A stretch of DNA of 64,000 nucleotides from Sphingobacterium daejeonense (GCF_901472535.1 NZ_LR590470.1:3596001-3660000); one strand, 5' to 3'. Positions 1 to 9,960 are shown, counted from the stretch's first letter. Numbers and translations: made by a program. Notes: generated from the sequence alone by a model not told the origin.

Positions 1-1
1 A

Positions 2-172
2 GTACCCCACCCCTATATTCAAGAGAGAAATTTTACATTAATTCCATTAGCGGAAATAGCTGCAGATTACATTCATCCGATTTTTAAGAAAACAAATAAA
101 GAACTACTTGATGAATCTAAGGACCCTCTAAAAGTTAATATTTCTAAAAATGAAACCTTATCAAATTATTGA
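2..172 (+). CDS. folK: HPPK, C-terminal end (partial; start outside window)
   Basis: This is the last 56 residues of 2-amino-4-hydroxy-6-hydroxymethyldihydropteridine pyrophosphokinase, which activates the pterin for folate synthesis in the cytoplasm. The frame reads from the window edge and opens with [19 protein letters not shown], which matches the conserved HPPK motif PHP..ER.FVL.PL.EI. It ends with a TGA that lies 23 bases inside the next gene, so the two genes overlap and are probably translationally coupled. The identification rests on this one motif. The catalytic residues further upstream lie outside the window. Confidence 0.8.
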   Translation, partial: VPHPYIQERNFTLIPLAEIAADYIHPIFKKTNKELLDESKDPLKVNISKNETLSNY

Positions 173-503
173 TGTTGATGCTCTCGAGGAAAGCATGATG
201 AACAACAAGGAAATCATCAAACAGATGATCCCAATGTATCTTGGACAAGGTGTACAGGACTTTAATGACCTAGAAAATGCAGTAGAAGCTCAAAATCACG
301 CAGAAATAAAAGCCAAAGCTCACCATATTAAGCCTACAATGCAATACCTTGGCGCTACTGAATTGAGACTTAAATTCCAAGAACTCGAAGATGCAGGTGC
401 TAACCAAGAACCTATAAATGCAATAAAAGACCTTTTTATGGATATCAAAAAAGACTTCGAACTGGCAATGGCCGAACTTAAAACCTACCAAGAATCTTTA
501 TAA
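150..503 (+). CDS. HPt domain phosphotransfer protein
   Basis: This 117-residue protein is a single histidine-phosphotransfer domain. Such proteins carry phosphate between a hybrid sensor kinase and a response regulator in a multistep phosphorelay. The HPt signature is seen as [13 protein letters not shown] at residues 57-69, with His58 in the phospho-acceptor position. The rest is predicted helical, and no membrane segment or signal peptide is visible. The start overlaps the end of folK. No cognate kinase is adjacent, so its partner is unknown. The only sensor kinase in the window lies 18 kb away. Confidence 0.85.
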   Translation: MKPYQIIDVDALEESMMNNKEIIKQMIPMYLGQGVQDFNDLENAVEAQNHAEIKAKAHHIKPTMQYLGATELRLKFQELEDAGANQEPINAIKDLFMDIKKDFELAMAELKTYQESL

Positions 504-659
504 AAAAGCCGTTCCTTAAGCGGAGACGAAAGGCGGTTACTGGTGTTTCCTCTCCATCACTAAGAATAATAAAACATTCACTCTACTTAACATAAGATTT
601 ATTATCATACGGTATTCAAGCCTCCTTATCCCCCACCGCATAATGAGAATAAAAAAATC

Positions 660-1331
660 TTACTTAACCGTCCTAAAGTGAATAAACGAGAATAGTATAT
701 AGAGTAGCAATATAATAGGCAATGCTAAAAACTTCAATAAGAATAGAAGTAAGACACTGACCATCAAAAACAGATATTTATATTTATTGATATCCCAACT
801 TAGGCTACTTAATTTCATGGAGAACAATTTGATTTCAGAAACCAGCAATAAACTGGAAACAATGGCAATTGCCAACAATATCCATGTATTTTTTAATGCA
901 GGATAACTTTCTGCAATAAATGGTAGGGAAACAATAAAAAAAGTGTTCATTGGCGTGTTAACACCGATAAAATCCGTTGTCTGTCGCGTATCGATATTGA
1001 ACTTTGCCAATCTCAGAGCTGAGAAAACTGTAATTATAAAGCCTAAATAAGGAAGAAACGGGCTTGTTGTATTATCTTGAAGCATCGTGAAAATTATCGC
1101 ACCAGGCAAAAAGCCAAAGCTGATCACATCTGCCAAGGAATCCAATTCTTTTCCGATGAGCGACTTGACATGTAAGGCCCTTGCAGACATACCATCAAAG
1201 AAGTCAAAAATCCCAGAGGCTAATACACAGTAGAAAGCCAATAGATATTCTTGATTCAGCACCATCACTGTTCCGATACAGCCACTAAACAAATTAAGTG
1301 AGGTAATAGTATTAGGTATGTATTTCTTCAT
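660..1331 (-). CDS. pssA: CDP-diacylglycerol-serine O-phosphatidyltransferase
   Basis: Integral membrane enzyme that makes phosphatidylserine from CDP-diacylglycerol and serine, the precursor of phosphatidylethanolamine. The complete CDP-alcohol phosphotransferase motif D-x2-DG-x2-AR-x8-G-x3-D-x3-D is present at residues 43-68 of the 223-residue product (Asp43, Asp46, Asp64, Asp68). Several hydrophobic helices follow. I chose the ATG at 1331 (MKKYIPNTI), which matches the usual start. The upstream extension of eight codons would lie inside the terminator hairpin of rho. The gene follows rho in the same direction, with its start codon directly after that terminator's T-run. Confidence 0.93.
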   Translation of the reverse strand: MKKYIPNTITSLNLFSGCIGTVMVLNQEYLLAFYCVLASGIFDFFDGMSARALHVKSLIGKELDSLADVISFGFLPGAIIFTMLQDNTTSPFLPYLGFIITVFSALRLAKFNIDTRQTTDFIGVNTPMNTFFIVSLPFIAESYPALKNTWILLAIAIVSSLLLVSEIKLFSMKLSSLSWDINKYKYLFLMVSVLLLFLLKFLALPIILLLYILFSFIHFRTVK

Positions 1332-1363
1332 AAAAAAAAGCCATCTTTTATGCAAAGATGGCT
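1331..1363 (-). terminator. Rho-independent terminator of rho
   Basis: A 10-bp perfect stem (1339-1348 with 1354-1363) and a 5-base loop are followed on the minus strand by a T-run at 1332-1339. The pssA start codon comes immediately after the T-run, so the structure also forms the whole leader of pssA. Confidence 0.85.
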
Positions 1364-1389
1364 TAAAAATATCAATTTATGATGGCTTT

Positions 1390-2880
1390 TTAGCCATTCA
1401 TGCTAATTAAAAATTCTGAGTTTGATTTTGTGCCACGCATTTGAGTCAATAAGAACTCCATAGCCTCTTGTGAATTCATGTCTGCTAAATGGTTTCTCAA
1501 CACCCATAGACGTTGCAATTCTTCGCGGTCTACCAATAGATCGTCGCGTCTTGTACTAGAAGCTGTAAGATCGATAGCAGGGAAGATACGTTTGTTAGAC
1601 AACTTACGGTCTAATTGAAGTTCCATATTACCAGTACCTTTAAATTCTTCAAAGATCACTTCGTCCATTTTCGAACCTGTTTCTGTTAATGCTGTTGCCA
1701 AGATCGTCAATGAACCACCATTTTCGATATTTCTCGCTGCACCAAAGAAACGTTTTGGTTTATGCAATGCATTAGCATCCACACCACCAGAAAGGATTTT
1801 TCCTGAAGCTGGAGCTACAGTATTGTATGCACGAGCCAATCTTGTGATGGAATCCAATAAGATTACAACATCATGACCACATTCAACCATACGTTTTGCT
1901 TTTTCCAAAACAATATTTGCAATTTTAACGTGGCGGTCAGCTGGCTCATCGAATGTAGATGACACAACCTCTGCGCGTACGCTTCTTGCCATATCAGTAA
2001 CCTCCTCAGGACGCTCATCGATCAATAAGATAATCAAATAAACTTCTGGGTGATTTTTAGCAATAGCATTGGCTACTTCTTTCAATAAGTTGGTTTTACC
2101 AGTCTTTGGTTGTGCAACGATAAGTCCACGTTGTCCTTTACCGATTGGGGTAAACAAATCCATGATTCTTGTCGAATAGTTACCAGGACCTAAATCCAAG
2201 TTCAATTTCTCATCTGGAAACAATGGAGTCAAGTAGTCAAATGGAACACGGTCCCTAACCTCGGCAGGGTCCTGACCATTGATGGCCTCAACACGAACCA
2301 AAGGAAAATATTTCTCGCCTTCTTTTGGAGGGCGGATACATCCTCTAACATTATCACCGGTCTTTAAACCAAATAATTTGATCTGAGACTGAGATACATA
2401 AATATCATCCGGAGATGTCAAGTAGTTATAGTCTGAAGATCTCAAGAAGCCATAACCATCGGCCATGATTTCTAATACACCTTCATTTACAATTACATTA
2501 TCAAAATCTGTTGGAGTGGATGCTTTAGGAGCGGGTTCAGGGGTAGAAACTGTTGGGGATTCAGATGCAACTGGATCTGCTGGCTTACTCGTGAATTCAA
2601 TTTTTGTCTGATCTTCTTCACTCGTAACTCGGTTTCTTCCGACAGCAACAGGCTCTGCTACCTTCACCGTACGCACACGCTTTCTTGTTCGCTCTCCAGC
2701 CTTGTCCGCATCAACATCAACTGTCTCTGCTGAGTCATCCTGCTGTGACTCCTTGGCTATTTCAGAAATACGATCAATTAATTCTTGTTTTCTAAGCTTT
2801 TCAGAATCGGCAATACCTAGAACTTTCGCAATCTCGCGCAATTCAGACACGAGCTTCGTATTCAATTCATTAATATCCAT
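1390..2880 (-). CDS. rho: Transcription termination factor Rho
   Basis: Hexameric RNA helicase that terminates transcription. The 496-residue product has the Rho N-terminal SAP-like helical domain (residues 1-42), a low-complexity charged linker (about 45-125), the cold-shock-like RNA-binding domain (about 130-205) and the RecA-like ATPase. Walker A is AQPKTGKT near 257-264, and the Walker B region reads [12 protein letters not shown]. The linker is longer than in E. coli Rho, as is common in Bacteroidota. It is followed by its own terminator and then pssA. The reading frame is intact. Confidence 0.97.
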   Translation of the reverse strand: MDINELNTKLVSELREIAKVLGIADSEKLRKQELIDRISEIAKESQQDDSAETVDVDADKAGERTRKRVRTVKVAEPVAVGRNRVTSEEDQTKIEFTSKPADPVASESPTVSTPEPAPKASTPTDFDNVIVNEGVLEIMADGYGFLRSSDYNYLTSPDDIYVSQSQIKLFGLKTGDNVRGCIRPPKEGEKYFPLVRVEAINGQDPAEVRDRVPFDYLTPLFPDEKLNLDLGPGNYSTRIMDLFTPIGKGQRGLIVAQPKTGKTNLLKEVANAIAKNHPEVYLIILLIDERPEEVTDMARSVRAEVVSSTFDEPADRHVKIANIVLEKAKRMVECGHDVVILLDSITRLARAYNTVAPASGKILSGGVDANALHKPKRFFGAARNIENGGSLTILATALTETGSKMDEVIFEEFKGTGNMELQLDRKLSNKRIFPAIDLTASSTRRDDLLVDREELQRLWVLRNHLADMNSQEAMEFLLTQMRGTKSNSEFLISMNG

Positions 2881-3206
2881 TAATATTAAAATATGATTTT
2901 TTTAAGGATTTTTACTTTTATTGAAAAATATCTCTCAGCTAATACATAAACTTCATATGTCTTATTGGGTAACTAAATCTATAGAGATTTTATACTAGCT
3001 TCCCGAAAGATAAATTTATAGAACCGCCACAAAGAAAAAAATAACTATTGTAAATTCAAAAGAATTTTATGACTTTTTTTCTATTTATAGTTTAATAGCT
3101 AACGCTTAAAGTAAGTAAAATGTTTTAGCAACATTTGAAAATCTTTATAAATCAAAAAAAAATTCTTTATTTGTACGATTAAATCATAAAGTCAGATCAT
3201 ATTTTT
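2881..3206. other. Intergenic region between divergent rho and sugar permease
   Basis: This is 326 bases of very A/T-rich DNA between two divergently transcribed genes, so it should hold both promoters. I found no exact TAnnTTTG element in either direction. The nearest match is TTTATTTG at 3168-3175 ahead of the permease. No hairpin, RNA or small gene stands out. Confidence 0.5.
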
Positions 3207-4922
3207 ATGAATAACCAACAAACAAACACAAACTACCCAGCACTTTACACCTTAATCGTGGTGTTTTTTTTCTGGGGATTTATTGCTGCTGGAAACAGCG
3301 TTTTTATTCCGTTCTGTAAAAATTACTTTCACCTTGACCAATTTCAATCTCAACTTATTGATTTTGCCTTCTACTCCGCTTATTACATAGGAGCGCTCCT
3401 ATTATTTATTTTCGGAACATTGTCTGGAAAAGACCTGGTAGGAAAATGGGGATATAAAAGAAGTATAGTTTATGGACTATTGTTCTCCGCATTGGGAGCT
3501 GCTGCAATGATCGTAGCAGTAGAAGTAAACGTCTACACAGGAATGCTTATCGGATTGTTCATCGTTGCCTTGGGATTCTCACTCCAACAGACCGCAGCAA
3601 ATCCTTTCGCAGTACTCCTGGGTGACCCTAAAACGGGTGCATCTCGTGTCAATCTCGGTGGAGGTGTCAACTCATTCGGAACAACAATCGGCCCCTTGAT
3701 CGTAGGATTCGCTCTTTTTGGAACCTTTGAAACAATATCTGATGCCGAAATCGCAAACTTACCTTTGAATAAAGTCGTGTACCTCTATATAGGTGTAGGT
3801 TTACTATTTATCCTAGCAGCAGGATTGTTCCACTTCTCCAAAAAAGTACCAGCAGGATTCAACCTCGAACCTATGGAACCGGCCAACAAAGCAAGAACAA
3901 CATTGATTATTATGACAATCTTGTTATTATGTGCTTTTATCCCGGTATTCACCAGTTACAAATCTGATACAGCAATACATATCCAAGACCTTAAAGAACA
4001 AGCTGCTCTTAACAATGACCAAAACTTAATGACCCAAATCAAAGATTTGACTCATGGCTTGGAAATAAAACGCATGCTGTGGTTATTGGGAGCATTGGCA
4101 GTAATCGTATTCGGACTTCTATTCTCTTATAATAGCGCTAAGAAAAATCCTGAAGGATGGGGTGCCATGAAATATCCACAATTGGTATTAGGTATGCTAG
4201 CCTTATTTATATATGTAGGTATCGAAGTAGCTATCGGAAGTAACTTAGGTGAGTTATTGACCTTGGAAGAATTTGGAAATCTTCAATCATCACAGATTAC
4301 ACCTTATGTTTCTATGTATTGGGGAGGTATGATGATCGGAAGATGGGCAGGCGCCATTACAGCTTTCAACCTTACAAAATCAAAAAAACAATTATTGACT
4401 ATCATCGTTCCACTTGTAGCTTTCTCCATCATTATTGGAGTAAATTCATTGGCTGGATTTGACATGTCGGTTCTTTATTATTTCGTAATCTGTGTAATTA
4501 TTCAGATCGGAGCGTTCTTCTTGAGTAAAGAAAAGCCAGTTCGCACATTAGTGATCTTCGGAACATTTGGATTATTGGCTATGATTGTAGGATTATTGAC
4601 TTCAGGAACTGTAGCGATTTATTCGTTCTTAGCTGGAGGATTAGCTTGTTCTATTATGTGGGGTTCAATTTTCAGTCTGTCGATCGTAGGATTGGGCAAA
4701 TATACAGAGCAAGGTTCAGCATTCTTGGTCATGATGATCTTGGGCGGTGGTATCATCCCTCCTATTCAAGGAAAACTTTCAGATATTATTGGAATACATA
4801 ATTCGTACTTAGTTCCAGCGATCGGATTTGTGTATATTATTGTCTTTGCAGTTTTGGTACGCAAATTCTTGGCTAAACAAGGAATTGCAATTGACGAAAT
4901 TGAAGCTGAAGGAGCACATTAA
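3207..4922 (+). CDS. FucP/NagP-like MFS sugar permease, extended
   Basis: Inner-membrane proton symporter of the FHS family of the major facilitator superfamily (L-fucose, glucose/galactose and N-acetylglucosamine permeases). Family features include FFFWGFI near the N-terminus and the QQTAANPF stretch with a following glycine-rich [18 protein letters not shown]. At 571 residues it is well above the 410-440 usual for the family. Extra hydrophobic segments and a roughly 50-residue hydrophilic loop sit in the middle (about residues 230-310), and more hydrophobic segments occur in the C-terminal half. The next gene is a BadF-type hexosamine kinase, so N-acetylglucosamine or another amino sugar is the likely substrate. 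That is inference from context. Confidence 0.85.
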   Translation: MNNQQTNTNYPALYTLIVVFFFWGFIAAGNSVFIPFCKNYFHLDQFQSQLIDFAFYSAYYIGALLLFIFGTLSGKDLVGKWGYKRSIVYGLLFSALGAAAMIVAVEVNVYTGMLIGLFIVALGFSLQQTAANPFAVLLGDPKTGASRVNLGGGVNSFGTTIGPLIVGFALFGTFETISDAEIANLPLNKVVYLYIGVGLLFILAAGLFHFSKKVPAGFNLEPMEPANKARTTLIIMTILLLCAFIPVFTSYKSDTAIHIQDLKEQAALNNDQNLMTQIKDLTHGLEIKRMLWLLGALAVIVFGLLFSYNSAKKNPEGWGAMKYPQLVLGMLALFIYVGIEVAIGSNLGELLTLEEFGNLQSSQITPYVSMYWGGMMIGRWAGAITAFNLTKSKKQLLTIIVPLVAFSIIIGVNSLAGFDMSVLYYFVICVIIQIGAFFLSKEKPVRTLVIFGTFGLLAMIVGLLTSGTVAIYSFLAGGLACSIMWGSIFSLSIVGLGKYTEQGSAFLVMMILGGGIIPPIQGKLSDIIGIHNSYLVPAIGFVYIIVFAVLVRKFLAKQGIAIDEIEAEGAH

Positions 4923-4977
4923 CCCATAAACTAATTGTAAAAAATACACTAAGTATTTTAAATTAAAATAAAACTAT

Positions 4978-5011
4978 AAAAACCTTATAATCAAAGTATT
5001 ATAAGGTTTTT
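4978..5011 (+). terminator. Terminator after sugar permease
   Basis: A 13-bp stem (4978-4990 with 4999-5011) has an 8-base loop and ends in a T-rich tract. It lies between the permease and the kinase, so the kinase probably has its own promoter. Confidence 0.8.
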
Positions 5012-5166
5012 ATTTTTAATTATCTTCCCTAACCCTTCAATTTCTTTCATTATATCAAATAAAAATTCTTATTTTTATTAATAAATACCGTATTTTGGGA
5101 TTTGAACTACAACAATACCATTGTAAAACGAAAAAACAAGTTACTTTAAAACTAAATTTATAAATA

Positions 5167-6031
5167 ATGATAATAATTGCAGATGGAGGGTCTACAAAAA
5201 CAAACTGGTGTTTGTTAGATGATAACAACAAGAAGATTTACTTCAACACCGAGGGTTACAACCCCTATTTTGTAGATAGCGAATACATTATTGCATCCCT
5301 TAAAAAAGGACTACCTCAAGATATTCCATTTGATAAAATCAGCGAGGTAAATTATTATGGTGCTGGTGTACATAACGAAGAAAAGGCAAAGATTGTTGAA
5401 GATGCTATCCAGGCAGTTTTCCCAAATTCTAAAGTTGAAGTAGGTCATGACTTACTTGCAGCTGCACGCGCATTATTAGGTACAAATCCAGGTTTCGCAG
5501 CAATCCTAGGTACAGGTACAAATACTTGTATCTATGATGGAAAAGATATCACGCATAACATCGATTCTGCTGCTTATATTTTAGGCGATGAAGGTTCTGG
5601 TAGCTTTATCGGTAAAAAATTATTGGTAGACTTTATCAGAGGTTTGATGCCAAAAGATGTTGCTGAAGTATTCTTCAACACCTATAAACTTACCCCAGAC
5701 GAAATCATGGACAATGTTTATACTAAACCTTTGGCTAACCGCTTCTGCGCTAGTTTCAGCAAATTCGTTTACGACAATAACGTAAATATTGAATATACTC
5801 GCAAAATTGTTGACGATGCATTCGAAGCATTCTTCCAATAACTTGGTGAGCAAATACCCAGATTATCAGTCTTACACTTTCAACTGCATCGGTTCTGTAG
5901 GTTACAACTTCAGAAACGTATTGGAAGAAAAAGCTGCTCAATATGGAATGAAAGTTGGTAAAATCCTTCGCTCTCCTATTGACGATCTAGTATTATTCCA
6001 CATCAACAGATCTAAAAGTGTAGCTAACTAA
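5167..6031 (+). CDS. BadF/BadG-type N-acetylhexosamine kinase (frameshifted)
   Basis: ATP-dependent sugar kinase of the BadF/BadG/NagK fold (actin-like ATPase). The N-terminal phosphate-1 loop reads ADGGSTKTNW, a second phosphate loop LGTGTNT, and the adenosine region LGDEGSGSFIGK. All are typical of Bacteroidota N-acetylglucosamine kinases. An extra C in CC at 5835-5836 gives a premature TAA at 5841. The second frame continues with NNLVSKYPDYQ to the proper C-terminus, and the repaired protein is 287 residues, as expected. Its neighbour is a NagP-like permease, suggesting uptake and phosphorylation of an amino sugar. A paralogue lies at 10710-11571. The exact sugar (GlcNAc or MurNAc) cannot be decided from sequence. 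Confidence 0.85.
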
Positions 6032-6055
6032 TAACAACACTTTACTGAAAATAAA

Positions 6056-6081
6056 AAGCCACATTTTAATCAATGTGGCTT
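6056..6081 (+). terminator. Terminator after hexosamine kinase
   Basis: A 10-bp perfect stem (6056-6065 with 6072-6081) is followed by CTTTATTTT. It lies between convergent genes and may also serve the hydrolase on the minus strand, because A-rich DNA precedes the stem. Confidence 0.8.
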
Positions 6082-6101
6082 CTTTATTTTATAATGTTTT
6101 T

Positions 6102-6785
6102 TTAAATGTCGATACTCTCACCGATCTTTGGCAATGCTAGATAAACATCAGCTTCATTGAATTTTTTCATAGCCTCCTCATGGTTGATTTTGATCGGAGG
6201 AAATGAATCATAATGAATTCCCATAACATTTTTGCAGTTCACAAACTCTGCAGCAATGATCGCATCGTCAACATCCATGGTATAGTGACCACCAATTGGC
6301 AGTAGTGCCCAATCAATGTTGTGGCGTTCCAACAGCTTCATTTCCATGGTCAAGGCCGTATCTCCAGCAAAATAGACCGTTTTCCCTTTCAAAAAGAAAA
6401 CATATCCAACTGGGAAGCCAGCATATTCACCATCAACAGTGCTATTACTGTGGGCAGCAAATACCATCTTTACCTTACCGAAAGGCAAATCTAATGTACC
6501 ACCCAAGTTATATTCAATTACTTTGTCGTCTGGCACACCCTGTTTCCTGACCCAAGCAGCAGTTTCCACTATCGTCGCAACTGTAGCCCCACTCTGTTGC
6601 TGAATGCTGTACATATCAGCGACATGATCTTGGTGAGCATGGCTCAAAAAGATATAATCAGGTTTTATATCTGCAACTTTGATGTCCTTTGCCAAAGGGT
6701 TATAACTGATGAAAGGATCCAACAATACCTTGGTCCCATCAATATCAAACTCCACACATGACTGTCCGTAGTAAGTAACTTTCAT
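6102..6785 (-). CDS. UPF0173-type metallo-beta-lactamase-fold hydrolase
   Basis: Metal-dependent hydrolase of unknown substrate in the UPF0173 group, 227 residues, cytoplasmic. The metal-binding motif HAHQDH is at residues 49-54, and later histidine and aspartate ligands appear in FAGDT and GIHYDS. Length and architecture are normal for the family. It is followed upstream on the same strand by the YbaB gene with only 15 bases between them, so the two may be cotranscribed. Confidence 0.9.
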   Translation of the reverse strand: MKVTYYGQSCVEFDIDGTKVLLDPFISYNPLAKDIKVADIKPDYIFLSHAHQDHVADMYSIQQQSGATVATIVETAAWVRKQGVPDDKVIEYNLGGTLDLPFGKVKMVFAAHSNSTVDGEYAGFPVGYVFFLKGKTVYFAGDTALTMEMKLLERHNIDWALLPIGGHYTMDVDDAIIAAEFVNCKNVMGIHYDSFPPIKINHEEAMKKFNEADVYLALPKIGESIDI

Positions 6786-6800
6786 ATCAATATTTATTTT

Positions 6801-7115
6801 TTATTTTCCAAATAAGTTCCCTAGCCCACCTAGGCCTCCCAAAAGGTCTTGTGACGCTGCTTGCATCTCTGTTTGGCTAATATTCTCTGCCTGAACCAAT
6901 GCTTTATTCAATGCAACGACTAACAATTCCTCAATCTCCTCTTTGTCAGCATCCTTGAAAAATTCCGGATCTATCTGAATCTCTTTTATTTCCTTATTGG
7001 CTGTAGACACTACACGTACCTTACCGCCCTCAGCTTCACCTGAAACTGAGATATGGTCTAATCTCGATTTAATTTCCTGAGCTTTCTGTTGTGCTTCAAA
7101 TAACTTATCAAACAT
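6801..7115 (-). CDS. ybaB: YbaB/EbfC family nucleoid-associated protein
   Basis: Small DNA-binding protein (104 residues) that forms tweezer-like dimers and coats the chromosome. The sequence has the family pattern: an N-terminal helix MFDKLFEAQQKAQEI, a central sheet with the SGEAEGGKVRV turn, and a C-terminal helix ending in a glycine-rich tail LGGLGGLGNLFGK. It is transcribed divergently from the uncharacterised gene at 7226, and upstream of UPF0173. Confidence 0.92.
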   Translation of the reverse strand: MFDKLFEAQQKAQEIKSRLDHISVSGEAEGGKVRVVSTANKEIKEIQIDPEFFKDADKEEIEELLVVALNKALVQAENISQTEMQAASQDLLGGLGGLGNLFGK

Positions 7116-7175
7116 AATATTCTTCTTAAATTTCAGTCTCCAAATTACGAATTATTTACGAATCTCGACAATCGC

Positions 7176-7206
7176 TTGGCTCTTTTGACCAGCTTGATTA
7201 CCTTTG
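7176..7206 (+). promoter_or_regulatory. Putative Bacteroidota-type promoter
   Basis: TTG at 7176-7178 is followed after 20 bases by TACCTTTG at 7199-7206, an exact match to TAnnTTTG. Transcription would start only about a dozen bases before the ATG at 7226, giving a very short leader. Confidence 0.6.
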
Positions 7207-7225
7207 CAGGATAATTTTCAAAATA

Positions 7226-7717
7226 ATGAATCAACTGAAACACTATACTGCTATTGCAAATGAATTACAACAATCCGAACCTGAAAAATTCGAATTATTG
7301 GAAGAAGAAATCAATATCATCATCCACAAATTGAAATTCATCCAGATAGAGAACAGACCAATGGTTGAAATTGTTGACATGTCGCAACCAAATGCCGACC
7401 CTTCTTATTTGGAAGAAATCAGCGAAATTGCCGGAGCACAGAACAACCCTTTGGTAAAAGAAGCTGAGAACACCGAAATACTGATCTTTATCAACGATTC
7501 TCCATCTTTCTTTGGGACATTGCCAGAATTGCTAAATGGCCAGTACAGCGACTATAAAGCCGTTAGCAGCAACAACGTTTTTGTGGTCCAAAAACCTGAA
7601 TTTGCTAAACATAAAGAAGACTTCCTGCTGGACACTGAAATCCTTGCCGAAATCATACAGTCAAAATACTTTGTTTATGGCCATGAAGGAACTCATTGGA
7701 TCAAATTTGATCTGTAA
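7226..7717 (+). CDS. Uncharacterised 163-residue protein
   Basis: I do not recognise this protein with confidence. It is acidic, 163 residues, with no signal peptide, membrane segment or cysteine motif. The N-terminal third is helical and the middle has alternating hydrophobic segments (VEIVDMSQPNADPSYLEEI, then EILIFINDSP). This faintly recalls one lobe of a periplasmic-binding-protein or BtuF-like fold, but the length is only about half of that family and the protein appears cytosolic. A TAnnTTTG promoter and a strong downstream terminator make it a stand-alone transcription unit. It is very likely a real gene. Confidence 0.75.
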   Translation: MNQLKHYTAIANELQQSEPEKFELLEEEINIIIHKLKFIQIENRPMVEIVDMSQPNADPSYLEEISEIAGAQNNPLVKEAENTEILIFINDSPSFFGTLPELLNGQYSDYKAVSSNNVFVVQKPEFAKHKEDFLLDTEILAEIIQSKYFVYGHEGTHWIKFDL

Positions 7718-7724
7718 AAGAATT

Positions 7725-7765
7725 AAAAAACAAAGGCCGCTTCAATGAAACGGCCTTTGTTTTTT
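7725..7765 (+). terminator. Bidirectional terminator
   Basis: A 15-bp stem (7725-7739 with 7751-7765) carries an A-run on one side and a T-run on the other. It can terminate both the 7226 gene and the convergent gene at 7778-8932. Confidence 0.9.
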
Positions 7766-7777
7766 ATATAATCTATT

Positions 7778-8932
7778 TTAGATATATTTCTTTCTTAAAA
7801 TTGCATACAATTTGTCCACTGTTTGTGGTTTGGAAGCCCAATTGTTCTTTAAGGCATAGTTCGATTGCAAGAACGCATCTGCTTCTCCAAAATTATCGAA
7901 TCTGTTCAACAGCTCGATAGCTTCTGAATAAGCCAAACTATAACCATTGAATAGGTCTTTAATGAACAACAATTTATCATTTAAGCTTACCGCGATTTTA
8001 AGGTCGCCAATTCGCTCTCCAGAACGGTCTTGTGGCTGAGAAGTATTAAATTGATTGGCATTGGTCATTCCAGCTTTCTTTTGTTGCTGGATAAGCTCAT
8101 TTAATGTCAATGGACGACTAGGCTTCACCTCTGCTTGTTTTGCAAGATCATTCAAGGTCACTTCTTTTTCAGGCTCGGGTTCAACAACGATTTCTTTCTT
8201 TTCGATGACCACCTCATTGACAACCGGCTCAGGCTGAACTTCCTCTACTTTTACTTCCTCAGCATTAGATTTCTCTTGTTCTGCTTCATATTTAGAAGTT
8301 ACCGAGGTGTATCCTGATGATTCGGTGTGAACTGGATTAGAAGAAATATTGAAATCTTTGAAATCATTGACTTCTTCTACTTTTTTATCTTCTTCAGGTT
8401 CTGCCTCCTCTTTTTCTACTTCTCTCTCTTCAGCTTCTTCAGGCTCTTCTACCAACTCTTCTTTTTCTTCTTTTCTTACCTCTTCGTCCTGTCTGTCTGA
8501 TTCTTCATATGGAGAAGTCTCTGGTTGATCCTCGTCGTATTCTTCAATAAAAGGCTTTTCGATTTCTTGAGCTTTCTCAGGCTGCTTAGTCTCTTCAGTT
8601 ATTTTAGTTTCTTCAACTTCTTGGATTTCTTCCTCAACAGGTTGCTCATCAGCTTCTTGATCATCATGTTCAACCGGAGGAGTAAATGTTTCTTCTGATT
8701 CTTTGTTTTTCTGGTCCTCTTGATTGGAGTTTAATAAATTGGTCGTTACAGAGGATTGCATCGTTGCCAAAGCGTCCAAATGTGCAGCAAGGTATTTGGC
8801 TTGAGCAGATAGCAATAGGATATCTGCTTTTCTATCACCTAATTTATCTTTTTCCAAGCCTGCATATTGTTCGTTGATTTCCAACAATAGATCCCCAATT
8901 TTCCCTAAGATATTCTGATCTGAATAAGCCAT
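7778..8932 (-). CDS. Uncharacterised Glu-rich protein with conserved ends
   Basis: A 384-residue protein in three parts. An N-terminal helical domain (about residues 1-65, [19 protein letters not shown]) comes first. A long, very acidic low-complexity middle (about 70-270) is rich in Glu, Val and Pro. The last part is a compact C-terminal domain (about 300-384, [20 protein letters not shown] to LRKKYI). No signal peptide or membrane segment is seen. The middle is expected to be disordered. Proteins of this layout occur in Bacteroidota without an assigned function. The disordered linker joining two folded ends suggests a scaffold or tether, but that is inference. Confidence 0.8.
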   Translation of the reverse strand: MAYSDQNILGKIGDLLLEINEQYAGLEKDKLGDRKADILLLSAQAKYLAAHLDALATMQSSVTTNLLNSNQEDQKNKESEETFTPPVEHDDQEADEQPVEEEIQEVEETKITEETKQPEKAQEIEKPFIEEYDEDQPETSPYEESDRQDEEVRKEEKEELVEEPEEAEEREVEKEEAEPEEDKKVEEVNDFKDFNISSNPVHTESSGYTSVTSKYEAEQEKSNAEEVKVEEVQPEPVVNEVVIEKKEIVVEPEPEKEVTLNDLAKQAEVKPSRPLTLNELIQQQKKAGMTNANQFNTSQPQDRSGERIGDLKIAVSLNDKLLFIKDLFNGYSLAYSEAIELLNRFDNFGEADAFLQSNYALKNNWASKPQTVDKLYAILRKKYI

Positions 8933-9139
8933 GTTATGTGTGTATAGATTGAAAATTTTATTTTTATCAATTGTAAAATAAAAAAATAAACGGACTGATT
9001 GACACCCTGTTTATCTTTTTATCGATTCTCTTTAAACCAAAAATAAGATTAAATTTCGATATTCGTAACCTATATTAGTCAAGAATTTTATAATATATAA
9101 AACTTCCAAAACAGGGATTTAGTATAAATATTTACCACC

Positions 9140-9726
9140 ATGATGTTGTTTTCTGAACATAATTTTCCGAACAGACGCGGACCAATCGGCAGTATCGAAG
9201 TTATCTGTGGATCCATGTTTTCGGGAAAGACTGAAGAACTTATCCGCAGATTGAGACGTGCTCAATTCGCGAAACTTCCCGTGGAAATATTTAAACCTGA
9301 GATCGACATCCGATATGGAGTGAATGAAGTAGTTTCCCATGACAGCAATTCCATTCCTTCAACCCCAGTTTCTCATTCATCTGCTATTTTGTTGTTAAGT
9401 TCTGCCACCCAAGTTGTTGGGATCGATGAGGCACAGTTCTTCGACGAGGAATTGCCCCAATGTGTGTGTTGAATTGGCCAAACCGTGGCATCCGTGTCAT
9501 CGTCGCAGGACTGGACATGGATTACCTTGGTAAACCTTTTGGTCCGATACCAAATCTTATGGCCATTGCTGAAGACGTTACAAAGGTCCACGCAGTATGC
9601 GTTCAATGCGGAGCCCCAGCAAATTATTCCTACAGATTACAACAAAATGAATCAAGGGTCCTTCTTGGCGAGAAAGAAAGCTATGAACCCAGATGCAGAG
9701 CATGCTATTACGGCATAGAACTGTAG
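9140..9726 (+). CDS. tdk: Thymidine kinase (two frameshifts)
   Basis: Type II thymidine kinase, which phosphorylates thymidine in nucleotide salvage. The P-loop is GSMFSGKT, the Walker B-like segment is [10 protein letters not shown], and the catalytic DEAQFF is followed by the lasso zinc ligands VCVQC and RCRAC. Two extra bases, a C in CCCC at 9455-9458 and an A in AAA at 9480-9482, break the frame. Once removed, the product reads [17 protein letters not shown] and is 194 residues, normal for the family. It is monocistronic, with repeat-rich DNA downstream. Confidence 0.92.
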
Positions 9727-9900
9727 GTTAAAATCTTGCCTTTTATTTCAACATAAATTTAAGTAAGGCATTGCCTTGCATTTACACTTTTATGTGTGGC
9801 CGATCATGCCTTGCATTACCATTTTATTTCAAATCCATCTCACTCTAGTCTCTTTTTTGCCTTTTGACTGATGTCTTTTTGCAATTCATCTCATTCTCAC

Positions 9901-9932
9901 ATCTCACATCTCATATCTCATATCTCATATCT
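9901..9932. repeat. Heptamer tandem array (ATCTCAT)
   Basis: Four and a half head-to-tail copies of a 7-base unit, ATCTCAC once and then ATCTCAT three times with a partial copy. It resembles in period and in its TCT core the heptamer arrays at 23240-23270 and 23469-23516. Confidence 0.85.
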
Positions 9933-9960
9933 AACTTTCGTTCTACTCTCATTCGTCTCT

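Noticed and set aside
504..659. Possible hairpin terminator after the HPt gene (around 504-535)
   Set aside because: The arms pair only imperfectly and no T-run follows, so it cannot be called from sequence alone.
1332..1355. Eight-residue N-terminal extension of pssA
   Set aside because: It is encoded by the terminator hairpin and T-run of rho; the family start is MKKYIPN at 1331.
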